A DNA stretch of 64,000 bases from Paenibacillus herberti (GTDB lineage: Bacteria; Bacillota; Bacilli; Paenibacillales; Paenibacillaceae). Below the pieces are notes generated by a model. The model saw only the letters and a program-made list of their open reading frames with translations, did no database searches and had not been told where the DNA came from. Each line of letters begins with the position of its first letter. Position 1 is the stretch's first letter. The DNA lies in the NCBI RefSeq assembly GCF_002233675.1, contig NZ_NMUQ01000004.1, forward strand, positions 242,054 through 306,053. The letters run 5' to 3'. This document shows, piece by piece, positions 1 to 8,295 of the stretch. The translations under genes were made by a program, and so were the position numbers.

Positions 1-845
1 ATTACGCACCAGGAGCAAGCGCTGCGGTGTGGAAGCTTGGAGAAGGACTGGCACTGGACCAATTGAATCCATCCGGTCAGGCGCCAGTAGTCGTGAATCA
101 AGTGTCGATGATTCCTGTATCAGGAAGTTCGTTCACCTATACCTTCCCTGCGCACACCTTAACCGCGATTAAATTAACGGGTTCTATCGTTCTTCCCTCC
201 GATGGCAGTACGGCTCATTACAAGCTGGATGAAACTTCCGGTTCTATAGCAGCCGATTCTTCGGGCAACAACCTGAACGGTACGATTTCTTCCACTGGCG
301 GAACGGCAACATGGGTTTCACAAGGCAAAACAGGTGGCGCGCTTGACCTCGCACCTATAGGAACAAGTACTTTTGGCGATTATTTTATAAAAATTCCGAA
401 TTTCTTCGACCCTGCTGCTACCGACTTCACGATGGCTGCCTGGGTTAAACTCGATCAAGCTTCGAATGCCGGCTCTAATCAAACGATATTTGCCCAAGAA
501 GGCAGTTCAGGACGAAGCATCTTATATCGGGATGTCAATTCCGGGCAGCTGAGATCTTATCTCGGGGGTGTCACCTCGATGTCCACAGGTACGATTCCTA
601 CGGGAACATGGACACATGTGGCGCTGGTCAAAAGCGGAAGCAACCTTCAGTTCTATATCAACGGTGTGTTGGATTCAACAAGAACAGCAACCACACAATC
701 ATCAACGGGTGATTTCCGAATCGGAGCGCATAAGTCGCCTTCCGTGACAAGCGCGAACTGGAACGGTGTAATTGACGAAGTTCATCTTTCCAAAAAAGCT
801 CTCACAGCTGCCGAGATCAGTAATCTGTATAATGTAACACCTTAA
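1..845 (+). CDS. C-terminal part of a secreted glycoside hydrolase-like protein with a LamG domain (5' truncated)
   Basis: The frame is open to the window edge, so the start lies upstream; a GTG at 27 is internal. The first ~60 residues end in a strand pattern (FTYTFPAHTLTAIKL) like the C-terminal beta-sandwich that closes many arabinofuranosidase-type and related glycoside hydrolases. From about residue 65 a concanavalin/LamG-like jelly roll follows. It starts HYKLDETSG, shows the typical ADSSGNNLNG turn and WTHVALVKSG...FYINGVLD, and ends in the usual DEVHLSKKALTAAEI segment. Such LamG modules bind glycans on secreted polysaccharide-degrading enzymes. The catalytic part is outside the window, so substrate and family cannot be told. 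A terminator hairpin follows directly. Confidence 0.75.
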   Translation, partial: YAPGASAAVWKLGEGLALDQLNPSGQAPVVVNQVSMIPVSGSSFTYTFPAHTLTAIKLTGSIVLPSDGSTAHYKLDETSGSIAADSSGNNLNGTISSTGGTATWVSQGKTGGALDLAPIGTSTFGDYFIKIPNFFDPAATDFTMAAWVKLDQASNAGSNQTIFAQEGSSGRSILYRDVNSGQLRSYLGGVTSMSTGTIPTGTWTHVALVKSGSNLQFYINGVLDSTRTATTQSSTGDFRIGAHKSPSVTSANWNGVIDEVHLSKKALTAAEISNLYNVTP

Positions 846-855
846 CTTCATGATA

Positions 856-893
856 AAGGAGCGAACCCCGTTTGGGATTCACTCCTTTTTTAT
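856..893 (+). terminator. Intrinsic terminator after the LamG protein
   Basis: The stem AAGGAG.GAA / TTC.CTCCTT has one mismatch, an inner CCC/GGG pairing and a run of six T. It lies 10 bases after the stop codon. Confidence 0.8.
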
Positions 894-923
894 CGTAACC
901 GTATACGGGAGGGGAGACTGTGA

Positions 924-1517
924 TTACACTTTGCTGCGGCTGGAGCGAATGAGGCGCGCAGCCTGGATGCCAACATCCAACCAGCCGACCCATGCCGGAG
1001 CGCCTGCTGGTTCTTCGGCGACAACCGGAATCTTTTGCGGAGGCTGACCGGGTGCGGCTGCACCTGCACGAAGCGGAACCGCTGTACCTACAGCGCTGCT
1101 GCTGAGAGAATCTGCTCCGACAGCTGGCAAGGATGCCTTGATGCCTTCCGTTTTGAGCTCGGTGGCAACGGCCGACTCATGAGCCTTGCGGCGCAGGCGG
1201 TTCGTCCAGCCGCTAGAGAATTCACGAGCTGCTGCTGCAACCTCATGCACCGTCGTGCCAACTTCCCGAACTGAAGCCATTAGCGGATCGACTGCATCAA
1301 TTTGATGATTCACTTGATTAGTCAAGTCCTTAACGCTGATGACGAGAGCATCTACATCGCCTTTCCACTCTTTAATCGCTCCTTGTACCTCACGAATTGC
1401 GCCACTCGCCGCTTCCATCGACTGCTGAGCCTTGCGCAGCGTTTGCACCAAAAACACCACGAGTACCGCAATTGAAATGGCAATAATCAGTACGCTGATT
1501 GCAATAACTGTATCCAT
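924..1517 (-). CDS. DUF948 family membrane-anchored protein
   Basis: 197 aa. Residues 3-28 form one N-terminal membrane span (VIAISVLIIAISIAVLVVFLV). A long polar helix with heptad-like spacing follows (KAQQSMEAASGAIREVQGAI, then VKDLTNQVNHQIDAVDPL), typical of DUF948/YtxG-like proteins. The C-terminal ~70 residues are Ala/Pro-rich and probably disordered. YtxG-type genes are linked to general stress in Bacillus, but no biochemical role is established. It is transcribed alone, away from the DUF1328 gene. Family assignment is good; function is unknown. Confidence 0.75.
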   Translation of the reverse strand: MDTVIAISVLIIAISIAVLVVFLVQTLRKAQQSMEAASGAIREVQGAIKEWKGDVDALVISVKDLTNQVNHQIDAVDPLMASVREVGTTVHEVAAAAREFSSGWTNRLRRKAHESAVATELKTEGIKASLPAVGADSLSSSAVGTAVPLRAGAAAPGQPPQKIPVVAEEPAGAPAWVGWLDVGIQAARLIRSSRSKV

Positions 1518-1729
1518 TTTTTATGTCCTCCCTTTGACGGCCTTGAACTTGCCGGGTCTATGTATTCGTTAATACCCTTGGCAGCGCTGCTCCAATCAAG
1601 CCAAGCCTTTTCGGAAGAATAATAAAAAGATTAATAAGATGTAGGCTTATTTTCCAACTCAAATACTTGTTTCGCCGTCATGGGCAAGGGTTAATATTGC
1701 TACAACAGCGGACGACAAGTAAACGTTCG

Positions 1730-1789
1730 GCAGATTCGAAAGCTTCTGACAGGTTATAAAAACAGCGTCCGAAGCTGCCGAATCTGCTT
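1730..1789. repeat. Long imperfect inverted repeat upstream of the DUF1328 gene
   Basis: GCAGATTCG..AGCTTC pairs with GAAGCT..CGAATCTGC across a ~26-base loop, with one two-base internal mismatch. It lies 30 bases before the small membrane gene. It may be a leader hairpin or part of a small mobile repeat. The rest of 1518-1729 shows nothing recognisable. Confidence 0.5.
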
Positions 1790-1819
1790 AAAAAACCTTT
1801 GAAGGGCACGGTGATTTCC

Positions 1820-1984
1820 ATGTTAAGATGGGCAGCTATTTTTCTTATTATCGCGATCGTCGCAGCAATCTTCGGCTTCGGCGGCATTGTAGGAGCAGCA
1901 GCAAGCATTGCAAAAGTTCTGTTCTTCGTCTTCCTGATCCTGTTCGTAGTTTCCCTTATTACGGGCCGAAAGACGAAAGTTTAA
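1820..1984 (+). CDS. DUF1328 (YtjA-type) two-span mini membrane protein
   Basis: 54 aa from the ATG, starting [20 protein letters not shown]. This is the characteristic family start, and the length matches E. coli YtjA (53 aa). Two hydrophobic helices (about 3-24 and 30-47) are joined by a Gly/Ala turn ([12 protein letters not shown]) and end in a basic tail (GRKTKV). In-frame GTG (1811) and TTG (1799) codons exist further up. The GAAGG at 1801-1805 fits the GTG best, so two or three extra residues are possible, but family alignment favours the ATG. Function is unknown; relatives are often stress-induced. Confidence 0.8.
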   Translation: MLRWAAIFLIIAIVAAIFGFGGIVGAAASIAKVLFFVFLILFVVSLITGRKTKV

Positions 1985-1988
1985 CGAC

Positions 1989-2021
1989 GGTAGCGCGAAG
2001 GTAGCGCGAAGGTAGCGCGAA
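1989..2021. repeat. Three tandem copies of an 11-bp unit
   Basis: GGTAGCGCGAA is repeated three times head to tail, immediately after the DUF1328 stop codon. No function is apparent. Confidence 0.85.
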
Positions 2022-2073
2022 CAAAACTGGCTGAGCCCGCAAGGGCTCTAGGCAAGCTGACCGCCTGACCGAT

Positions 2074-2108
2074 ATCCCGGCACCCTTACTAAGGGGCCGG
2101 GATTTTTC
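2074..2108 (+). terminator. Intrinsic terminator
   Basis: Stem ATCCCGGC/GCCGGGAT with an inner CCC/GGG, followed by five T. A second small hairpin, GAGCCC/GGGCTC, precedes it at about 2033. It ends the DUF1328 transcript. The rest of 2109-2300 shows nothing recognisable. Confidence 0.85.
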
Positions 2109-2317
2109 GGTTTCTTGGCAGCAGTCTAGGCTTGTTTGCTAGCAAGTGGCTGACGCATTATTGAAGCAATCTTTTCTTTTCCAGGCCAGTACTCTACTCC
2201 ACTTCTCACAAACACCAGCTAACGCCCATCTTCTTTGAGCATCCGTCTAGGCGCAACTGCCGTCCTTGCTGCATATACTACTTTATAAGTTATTTAGCGG
2301 CGAAGGAGTTGGGCAGC

Positions 2318-3151
2318 GTGTGCAGGAAAAAGAAACTCAGCAGCGGCACCCCTGTCATGGACGACCGGACGGCCTTGTTTTTGGCGGCTGTGTGCGGACA
2401 AACCTATCTGCTTCTCAAAGGAACCGGAGAGGTACGCTTGCCAAATGAATTCAAGGTAATCGGCATTATCCACACAGGTGGAGCTTCTAGCGTAAATAGT
2501 CAGCCTTTCGGCTTCGTGGCGGAGTCACCTGATGCGGTGTTGGTCGCCTTTCGCGGCACTATCTCCACGTCGGAGTGGCTGACCGACTTCATGGCGGATC
2601 AAATCGATTTTGACCTAGTCAAAAATGGCGGCTCCACCCATCGCGGCTTCACTTCCCTGTACAAAAGCCTTCGCCCGCAGCTGCTTGAGCTGCTCGGCAA
2701 AACACCTTCACGCAAGCCGCTGTTCCTTACCGGGCACAGCTTAGGGGGAGCAATCTCCACACTGGCGGCGCTGGATCTGGCTGTGAATAGCGTTTTTCGC
2801 TCGCCGATTGTCTATACGTACGCCTCCCCACGTGTCGGTAATTCCCAGTTCGCCGAAACCTATGCCAAAGCAGTTACCCGCAGCTTCCGAGTGGCGAATG
2901 GCAATGACATCGTTACCTACCTGCCACCCCTCGTCTACCAGGAGCCTCGAACGAAGCTGATTTATTACTACTCGCATGTCAGCGAATTGTCAGAGCTGGA
3001 TTTCAACGGCGGGAGCTTTTCCGGTAATCATGTGTTAGTTAACTACTTCAATGCCCTTGCCGAAAAGGAACCCCAATTAGCAGAGGCCATGTGCCGCAGT
3101 CCGATCGGATGGTGCCCGCATGAGCAGAAGCTGCCGGGAGAAGGCAGTTGA
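2318..3151 (+). CDS. Lipase (class 3) family alpha/beta hydrolase
   Basis: About 278 aa. The Lipase_3 nucleophile elbow GHSLGG is at roughly residue 139-144. The acid is in NGNDIVTYLPP, the His in GNHVLVNYF, and the oxyanion strand is VLVAFRGT. This Ser-Asp-His order is that of fungal-type triacylglycerol lipases and phospholipases A1. No signal peptide is visible, so a cytosolic or non-classical location is likely. GTG 2318 is preferred because AAGGAG at 2303-2308 lies 9 bases before it; the in-frame TTG at 2309 overlaps that site. It stands alone, with an independent promoter for the next gene. Confidence 0.85.
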   Translation: MCRKKKLSSGTPVMDDRTALFLAAVCGQTYLLLKGTGEVRLPNEFKVIGIIHTGGASSVNSQPFGFVAESPDAVLVAFRGTISTSEWLTDFMADQIDFDLVKNGGSTHRGFTSLYKSLRPQLLELLGKTPSRKPLFLTGHSLGGAISTLAALDLAVNSVFRSPIVYTYASPRVGNSQFAETYAKAVTRSFRVANGNDIVTYLPPLVYQEPRTKLIYYYSHVSELSELDFNGGSFSGNHVLVNYFNALAEKEPQLAEAMCRSPIGWCPHEQKLPGEGS

Positions 3152-3200
3152 AACAAGAAAAAGCCCGGCTGCCCTCCCTCTCGGGAACAGACATCCAGAC

Positions 3201-3229
3201 TGAACTTATTTTGATAGATGCGGTATAAT
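3201..3229 (+). promoter_or_regulatory. Probable sigma-A promoter of the XRE regulator
   Basis: TGAACT (3201-3206), a 17-base spacer, and a perfect TATAAT (3224-3229), 43 bases before the GTG start. Confidence 0.6.
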
Positions 3230-3271
3230 AGGGCGAACTTCATCCTTAACTTCGGAAAGGAGTCCGCCTCT

Positions 3272-3895
3272 GTGAGCTCATCTACTTCTGATTCCGGTTG
3301 GTCCGGCATCGGTTCCCAGCTTCGCAAACAGCGACAGCTACTCGGCTGGACGCAGCGACAGCTTGCGAATCGACTCGGTCTTGCCAAGTCCACCGTGTCC
3401 CAATATGAAAATGACATCAATGAGCCCGATTACGCCATGCTGCTGCAGCTATGCCACCTGTTCGGCGTGTCAACGGATTATTTGCTCGGCCTGGACGGGC
3501 CCGATGCGGGCACGCCTGTTAATGGGGCAGTCGCATCAGTCGGTGCGGGAGCAACTGATGTTACAGCAGTTGATGCTGCTGTCATCAATTCGGCTGCTGG
3601 GCTTTCAGCCCGCGCTGCCGATGCGAATGCGTCAGCGACTGGCGCTGCTAGTCTTGCGAGCCCTGTAAGTTCTGCGAGCCTTGCGAGCCTTGCGAGTCCT
3701 GCAAGTACTGCGAGTCCTGCGAGCCTTGCGAATCCTGCGAATTCCGGCTTGCCAGCCGCGACCGCTCCTACTGGCGCGCATGCTTCCGTCTCGGAAGCCA
3801 ATCCTCTAATATTGGACAACCTGACGGCGGATGAACGACACTTCCTTGTTGCCAGCTTGGAAGCCTATCGGCAGGCTCAACGCTTGAAACTCTAG
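3272..3895 (+). CDS. XRE-family regulator with long Ala/Ser/Pro low-complexity tail
   Basis: 207 aa. GTG 3272 is chosen because GAAAGGAG lies 9 bases before it; an upstream in-frame start overlaps the -10 box. Residues ~14-70 are a clear lambda-repressor-like HTH (LRKQRQLLGWTQRQLANRLGLAKSTVSQYEND, shown here in parts: WTQRQLANRLGL, STVSQYEND) ending in VSTDYLLGL, as in SinR/Xre proteins. About 90 residues of Ala/Ser/Pro follow, encoded from 3655 by a degenerate 9-bp minisatellite (GCGAGYCCT/CTT-like, giving SPA/SLA/NPA triplets). A short conserved-looking end, LTADERHFLVASLEAYRQA, may be an oligomerisation helix. Target genes are unknown. Confidence 0.75.
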   Translation: MSSSTSDSGWSGIGSQLRKQRQLLGWTQRQLANRLGLAKSTVSQYENDINEPDYAMLLQLCHLFGVSTDYLLGLDGPDAGTPVNGAVASVGAGATDVTAVDAAVINSAAGLSARAADANASATGAASLASPVSSASLASLASPASTASPASLANPANSGLPAATAPTGAHASVSEANPLILDNLTADERHFLVASLEAYRQAQRLKL

Positions 3896-4306
3896 AGCAG
3901 GAGTCGCTTAGAATGTACCTGCTCTAAAGATGCTTCAAGTGCTGCAGATGCTAAATTACCAGTTCCCGTTGCCCCGCTCCAGCGGGAGCGTTCTTCCAGA
4001 TGTTTTACTACGAATGGTGAGCGGTGGCCGTTCTATCGTCATTGTCATCGTCAATTTTCAGATGACAGGGACTGTGTACACAGGCCAAACACTGCGAGGC
4101 ACGGGATAAAGTCTCGCCGTTCAGAGGGCAATAATCCTCTATTTATACGATGGAATATTTGTTGGCTTTGACAGCTTTACTACCGTTTCGTGATTATATA
4201 ACAAGCCCACTTTAATGATTAATATAAGGGGTACAAGCGATTTAACTTGCTTTATTTTTCACAAAAAACCACATGGAATATTAAATTCACATGTGGTAGT
4301 CAACAC
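3896..4306. other. Gene-free spacer before the AT-rich island
   Basis: A 9-bp inverted repeat, TAGAGCAGG/CCTGCTCTA (3893-3925), spans the stop codon of the regulator and may act as a weak terminator without a T-run. Base composition drops sharply to AT-rich after about 4140. No convincing ORF was seen. Confidence 0.5.
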
Positions 4307-4609
4307 CTAAATTTTAATAAATTCAATTAAAAATCTCCCTCTGACTTTTAGTTTACCATGGTCACCAATACTCACATTATTATACGCTTCTGGATTCAGA
4401 ACAATAACTGTAATTTCCTTAAATTCTCTTGTTATGACAACAAATTCATATGAGGTCATCTTGCTTGAAGCGGACATACCATTCCATCTAGTCTTATTTT
4501 TATCTATTACATTACAATCATATTCCCTAACAGGTAAATAAATCTTAATTAATATAGATATTATTAAGATAAGAAATATTAACACGAAAAACCAAATAAA
4601 ATAGTCCAT
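4307..4609 (-). CDS. Single-span membrane protein, DUF2500-like
   Basis: 100 aa. Residues 2-26 are a strongly hydrophobic N-terminal helix (YFIWFFVLIFLILIISILI). A small extracytoplasmic beta domain follows, ending GDHGKLKVRGRFLIEF. That ending resembles the closing GD.G.L..+G..F..F pattern of DUF2500-type proteins. It lies 100 bp downstream of the CPCC gene on the same strand in AT-rich DNA. The resemblance is by eye only; the role is unknown. Confidence 0.55.
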   Translation of the reverse strand: MDYFIWFFVLIFLILIISILIKIYLPVREYDCNVIDKNKTRWNGMSASSKMTSYEFVVITREFKEITVIVLNPEAYNNVSIGDHGKLKVRGRFLIEFIKI

Positions 4610-4708
4610 GTGCCGTCCTTTCTTAAAATCACTTTATCGTTCCAAAATCAAATCTCATCTAGATAAAATCAAGGCAAGTGGACCTTCTTTAACTTAAAGC
4701 TCGTAACT

Positions 4709-4960
4709 TTATTCTAACGTTATCCCTAAATTCTTCAATTGCATTTCTAGTCTCCAATCATTTGGCTTGTCTTCTTCAGAGAGCCATTCAGCACCATTCT
4801 TAATCCAGCTAAACCGATATTCAGGAATTGTATGCTTAGGATTATAACCAAAATGAAAAGCACAGCAAGGACAAATATCAAAGCTGCCTGCTTCACTATT
4901 TTTTATATAAGGCTTCTCATCCAAATCAGGAAATCCACATACTGGACAATAATGCTTCAT
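4709..4960 (-). CDS. Cysteine-rich CPCC family protein
   Basis: 83 aa. Two metal-type knuckles, CPVCGF near the start and CPCCAFHFGY at about residue 30-39, with an intervening DLDEKPY, define the CPCC family. These often sit in contact-dependent toxin/immunity loci. The start overlaps the stop of the RDD gene by 4 bases (ATGA), so the two are translationally coupled. A role as a zinc-binding accessory or immunity protein is inference from context. Confidence 0.75.
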   Translation of the reverse strand: MKHYCPVCGFPDLDEKPYIKNSEAGSFDICPCCAFHFGYNPKHTIPEYRFSWIKNGAEWLSEEDKPNDWRLEMQLKNLGITLE

Positions 4961-5382
4961 AAAAGATCACTCCATGATTTAAACTCCTTTTGATCTACCA
5001 CAATAGCCCCTGCTAAAATATCCCCTATTCTCTGCTTTTTTCTCGTAAATAAAATAAAAATACATCCTAAAAATAAACCATGATCCAACATCCTTAATAA
5101 ATTCCGCATAATAATTTTCGAAAACCCGAATCTTTTCCCTTCTAAATTAATAATGGATAATCCCATTACTTTTTTTCCAACTGATCGTTGAAAGATCACT
5201 TCGCATATAATTTCGTAAATTATCAAGGGAGAAATAATTAATATTAAAAGTATAAAACTATTTAAATCAAATAAAATTTTATCTCCATAAATTAACACTA
5301 CAAGAATAACAACAGGGGTTGTGATCAAAGAAACAATAATTGTATCTAAGATAATCGCAATTATTCTTTTTATTAAGTACAT
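4957..5382 (-). CDS. RDD family membrane protein
   Basis: 141 aa with three or four hydrophobic helices. The family signature appears as an N-terminal R-x-x-A-x-x-L-D (KRIIAIILDTIIV), a central GKKVMGLSI, and RQRIGD-like KKQRIGDILAGAIVV near the end. AAGGAG lies 10-11 bases before the ATG. It is first in a small operon with the CPCC gene. RDD proteins are poorly characterised; some act as Na+(Li+,K+)/H+ antiporters. Very AT-rich compared with the flanks, suggesting transfer. Confidence 0.75.
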   Translation of the reverse strand: MYLIKRIIAIILDTIIVSLITTPVVILVVLIYGDKILFDLNSFILLILIISPLIIYEIICEVIFQRSVGKKVMGLSIINLEGKRFGFSKIIMRNLLRMLDHGLFLGCIFILFTRKKQRIGDILAGAIVVDQKEFKSWSDLL

Positions 5383-5590
5383 AATTTCTATGCTCCTTCA
5401 CACTTGTATTGGAGTAGAACTGAAAATAATAAAGCTACTTCATTGCTTAATATTAATTATTCAGTTTCTTCGGTAGAATGATTAAACCTGAATTACGAAA
5501 GCTCATAACACCAAGCTCGATCTCATATTCCCGCTTTTCTCTTCTTTTATTCTATAAGGAAGCAAATCCGAATAATCTTCTTCATCAAAA

Positions 5591-5670
5591 TTATGTTTTC
5601 CTCCACTCCATATACTTTTCTATGTAAAAAGGAAATTCATCATAACTATACTTAGGCTTAAGAGAATCCT
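5591..5670 (-). pseudogene. Fragment of a paralogue of the 7493-8002 gene
   Basis: Minus-strand translation reads DSLKPKYSYDEFPFYIEK before a stop. It matches EDPPKPKYSYGEFPFYLEY in the intact protein encoded at 7493-8002. Only this piece remains recognisable, so it is a decayed duplicate. The rest of 5383-5720 shows no gene. Confidence 0.7.
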
Positions 5671-5720
5671 CTCTAAAAAGATTACACGGAGTCATTCTCC
5701 CTCATCCGGTCTCAGTTTGA

Positions 5721-6134
5721 TTATCTCATCACAAGAAAAATAGTTAATAACGTTACGTATAGCACAATTAAAGCCAAACCAATTGAAACAAATAGTACTA
5801 CTCGTCTTTTTGATTCATCATGTTTTACTTTTTGATAAGATCCAATACAAATAAATAAAATTGATCCAAGCACGAACGGCATTGGAGCAAGTCCAAGATA
5901 AATTGAGTATTTCCCATCAATATTAAATTCTTTCAAAATCCTAACTATACCTGCAATTAAAGATGAAAGAGCCAAAAAAGTAGTTCCAAAAATAAGGGTT
6001 GTAGGATATTCATACGTTCTTCTTAGAAAATAGATACCGATAGCAAACGAACCACCGATGGTTAATAATAAGTAAATTGGTAAAGGCATACTTTCATAAA
6101 AAGTATTCAAATTGTATAACTCATCCTTCCTCAT
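5721..6134 (-). CDS. Four-span membrane protein, paralogue of the 6792 gene
   Basis: 137 aa with four hydrophobic segments (about 17-37, 46-64, 84-100, 113-134). FYESMPLPIYLLLTIGGSFA aligns with FYENLSLPIYLIVSIGSGLL in the protein at 6792-7298, and the next spans match too, so they are duplicates. The ATG overlaps the TGA of a truncated upstream reading frame, so this gene was once translationally coupled to a partner now destroyed. Small multi-span proteins coupled to a larger upstream gene are often immunity proteins. That is inference; function is unknown. Confidence 0.65.
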   Translation of the reverse strand: MRKDELYNLNTFYESMPLPIYLLLTIGGSFAIGIYFLRRTYEYPTTLIFGTTFLALSSLIAGIVRILKEFNIDGKYSIYLGLAPMPFVLGSILFICIGSYQKVKHDESKRRVVLFVSIGLALIVLYVTLLTIFLVMR

Positions 6135-6247
6135 CCAAGTATCGGTCTTTCAACACATTCACCCAAATTAATTCTTGCACCACCAACTACAATCACTGGA
6201 ACACCAGCTCCAATAAGACCAACGGCTACTAAGGTGTGTATGCAATC
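6131..6247 (-). pseudogene. 3' remnant of a gene cut by an IS5-type element
   Basis: Reading from the edge of the transposase relic, the frame gives LVAVGLIGAGVPVIVVGG, then ARINLGECVERPILG and a stop. The stop overlaps the start of the next membrane gene. The Val/Gly-rich composition looks like genuine coding sequence. The 5' part is lost to the insertion. The identity of the original protein cannot be told. Confidence 0.55.
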
Positions 6248-6715
6248 CTAGGCAAGACGGACCAAAATAGAAGCCAACGTCAAAAAAGCCTTGAACGTAC
6301 ACGATAATTTGTCAAAGCGAGTGGCTAATCGGCGGTTGTTTTCAACCTTATTGAAGAAGCATTCGACCAAATGACTCTCTTTGTCCAGCTAACGTGGCTT
6401 GCGGTGGTTTCTCTTGCTTAGAATGATGAGAGTCGCTTTCTGTTGGTTGGGAAGATCCATAATTTGGTGGAATGTTAAGCCCGATCTACGAAGACTCAGC
6501 TTTATAATAGGTCTCGTCAAGCAAAGATATTGTAACCCATGACGGAATCATGCGATTCTCCTCCAATCAGCTCGAATTGAAATGGATTCCCAGGAGCGTC
6601 TACAACGACAATGGATTTTTGCGCTTAATCTACCTCGTTAATCGGCCCATGGCTTGGGCATACTCCCCTTTTGCCCCGGCACCGAGTTGATGAACGCCTA
6701 CAATGGTCGCTAGTT
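6248..6715 (-). pseudogene. Degenerate IS5-family transposase
   Basis: Frame-shifted pieces on the minus strand read GAGAKGEYAQAMGR, PGNPFQFELIGGESHDS, LSKRNHRKPR (stop) LDKESHLVECFFNKVE, NNRRLATRFDKL and LASILVRLA (stop). These match in order the C-terminal half of IS5/IS427-type DDE transposases, including the E of the V-E-x-F-F-N motif. Several stops and frame changes make it dead. The N-terminal half and clear terminal repeats were not found, so this is a partial relic. Confidence 0.75.
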
Positions 6716-6791
6716 CTTAATACCAGTGTCCTTTTGTCTCTGAAACTTTCTAATAGCTGTATATCTGCTTAATGAAAGTAGGTAAGTTTTT

Positions 6792-7298
6792 TTACTTCCT
6801 TTTCATAAGTGCAATTAAAACAATTACCCCCAAAAATATCATTATAGAAATAAACAAAACACCTAATCTTATAATTAATTTCCTTTTTTCAGGATCGCGG
6901 CTTGATTGTTGATATGCTCCTATAATGAGTAATGGAATACCAATAAAACCAATGAAGGGTAACTTTTGAACATACTCCAATTGTCTATTAAATAATGTGT
7001 ATTCATTAATTAATCTCATTATCCCTGACAGGATAGATGTCAAACTAATAAAAATCATTCCAATCACGAAGAGAACTGAGTATTTTGATCTTCTGCAAAT
7101 AAAATAGGCTATTAATAATAAACCTGAACCGATTGACACAATTAAATATATTGGTAATGATAGGTTTTCATAAAATAATCCCCAATCATCTTCCTTCTGA
7201 TCAAAAAAATAGACTTTTAGCTTTGCTCCATATGAGACATCAAGTCCAATTTTAACCACCGCAGGTGCAGTGGTAGCAAATATAGCATTCTCCAACAA
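6792..7298 (-). CDS. Membrane protein, paralogue of the 5721 gene, with extra N-terminus
   Basis: 168 aa from a TTG. The four-span region from FYENLSLPIYL onward matches the 5721 protein. The first ~40 residues (ENAIFATTAPAVVKIGLDVS...) have no counterpart there. The frame stays open for another ~16 codons upstream of the TTG. The N-terminus therefore looks like the tail of a second, formerly separate gene fused or left over after the IS30-type event just upstream. The true start may lie near KEDDWGLF. Function is unknown; an immunity role is possible from context. Confidence 0.55.
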   Translation of the reverse strand: MLENAIFATTAPAVVKIGLDVSYGAKLKVYFFDQKEDDWGLFYENLSLPIYLIVSIGSGLLLIAYFICRRSKYSVLFVIGMIFISLTSILSGIMRLINEYTLFNRQLEYVQKLPFIGFIGIPLLIIGAYQQSSRDPEKRKLIIRLGVLFISIMIFLGVIVLIALMKRK

Positions 7299-7378
7299 TC
7301 CAGCACCATTCTCTAATCTGTTGTATATGTTCCTAGAGTTTCAAGACTGGCTTTTGATACTTAAATACTTCTAAAAAT

Positions 7379-7487
7379 GAGACGGATAATCCTTGGCGAA
7401 TTGTTCATCCGTAACGGAGGCAAAGACTTGCTCTTTGGGAATGAATTTACGGAGTCGGTCGTTAGCGCTCTTATTGGAACCTCGTCG
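7379..7487 (-). pseudogene. Fragment of an IS30-family transposase
   Basis: The minus strand reads RRGSNKSANDRLRKFIPKEQ and then VFASVTDEQFAKDYPS. This is the RGSNENTNGLLRQ..PKG..F..VT motif near the C-terminus of IS30 transposases. The rest of the gene and both ends are missing. It is flanked by truncated reading frames on both sides. Confidence 0.65.
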
Positions 7488-7492
7488 TTTAA

Positions 7493-8002
7493 TCATTTTA
7501 ATATTGATTTACCAAATTCAAATTTTACTATTTTAATATTATACAATTTCGTATTGGATATAGCCTCACTCGATGTTATTGTTCCATCTTTTTCTTCCTT
7601 TATTATATTTGGAAAACTATTTATGTATTCTATGTTTTCATTTTTTTCGTCCAAATTATAATTCATTTCTCTAATCGCCAGAAAAACTCTAACCATCCCT
7701 CCTTCATCAAACAATACAACTTCATCATTTCCACTAGCCAAGGTTTGCTTCCACTTTATATACTTACCCGTGCCTGTGCTCAAACCAATACCATCATATT
7801 TAACTATGACTTTATCTTTTACAATTATTTTCTCTCCGTTTTTTTCATACTCTAAGTAAAAAGGAAATTCACCATAACTATACTTGGGCTTAGGAGGATC
7901 CTCTCCAGATGCAAGACCTAGATACAATAAAATCCAAGGCCCTGCAATTAAAAGGACAACAATTATAATTACTAACAATAAAATTAATAATAATTGCTTC
8001 AA
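7493..8002 (-). CDS. Membrane-anchored hypothetical protein
   Basis: 169 aa. Residues 3-32 are a very hydrophobic N-terminal anchor (QLLLILLLVIIIVVLLIAGP). A beta-rich outer domain follows, with PKPKYSYGEFPFYLEYEKNG, YDGIGLSTGTGKYIKW and GNDEVVLFDEGG. I recall similar hypothetical proteins in Bacillales islands but cannot name a Pfam family. A decayed copy lies at 5591-5670. The C-terminus abuts the IS30 relic, so the last residues may be altered. AT-rich. Confidence 0.6.
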   Translation of the reverse strand: MKQLLLILLLVIIIVVLLIAGPWILLYLGLASGEDPPKPKYSYGEFPFYLEYEKNGEKIIVKDKVIVKYDGIGLSTGTGKYIKWKQTLASGNDEVVLFDEGGMVRVFLAIREMNYNLDEKNENIEYINSFPNIIKEEKDGTITSSEAISNTKLYNIKIVKFEFGKSILK

Positions 8003-8086
8003 AAATGTCCCTCCTCTATTAATCCGTTGATAAGTATAAAGATTTTAGCTCAGCAGATTAGTCATTTGATAAACTAATTGCAGTCT

Positions 8087-8278
8087 TTAGAAATAGAACG
8101 GAAAACAGACGACATAGAACAATATATTTCCTATAATACTTACCGAGGATATGTTTCCTTTTTGATCCAAGCCCGGACTACCTGCTATTCCCTTAACAAC
8201 TACAGCTTTTTTATTGTCATAATTAGAAACCAATATCTCTGTAAACTCTACTTCATTACCAGTACCATATGAATTCAC
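8087..8278 (-). pseudogene. Possible gene fragment
   Basis: The frame NSYGTGNEVEFTEILVSN...NKKAVVVKGIAGSPG looks coding for ~45 residues. It has only a GTG start without a ribosome site, and the frame is open back into the end of the neighbouring gene. The C-terminal hydrophobic stretch may be out of frame. Probably the remains of a larger protein of unknown function. Confidence 0.3.
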
Positions 8279-8295
8279 TAATATTCGATCGTTAT

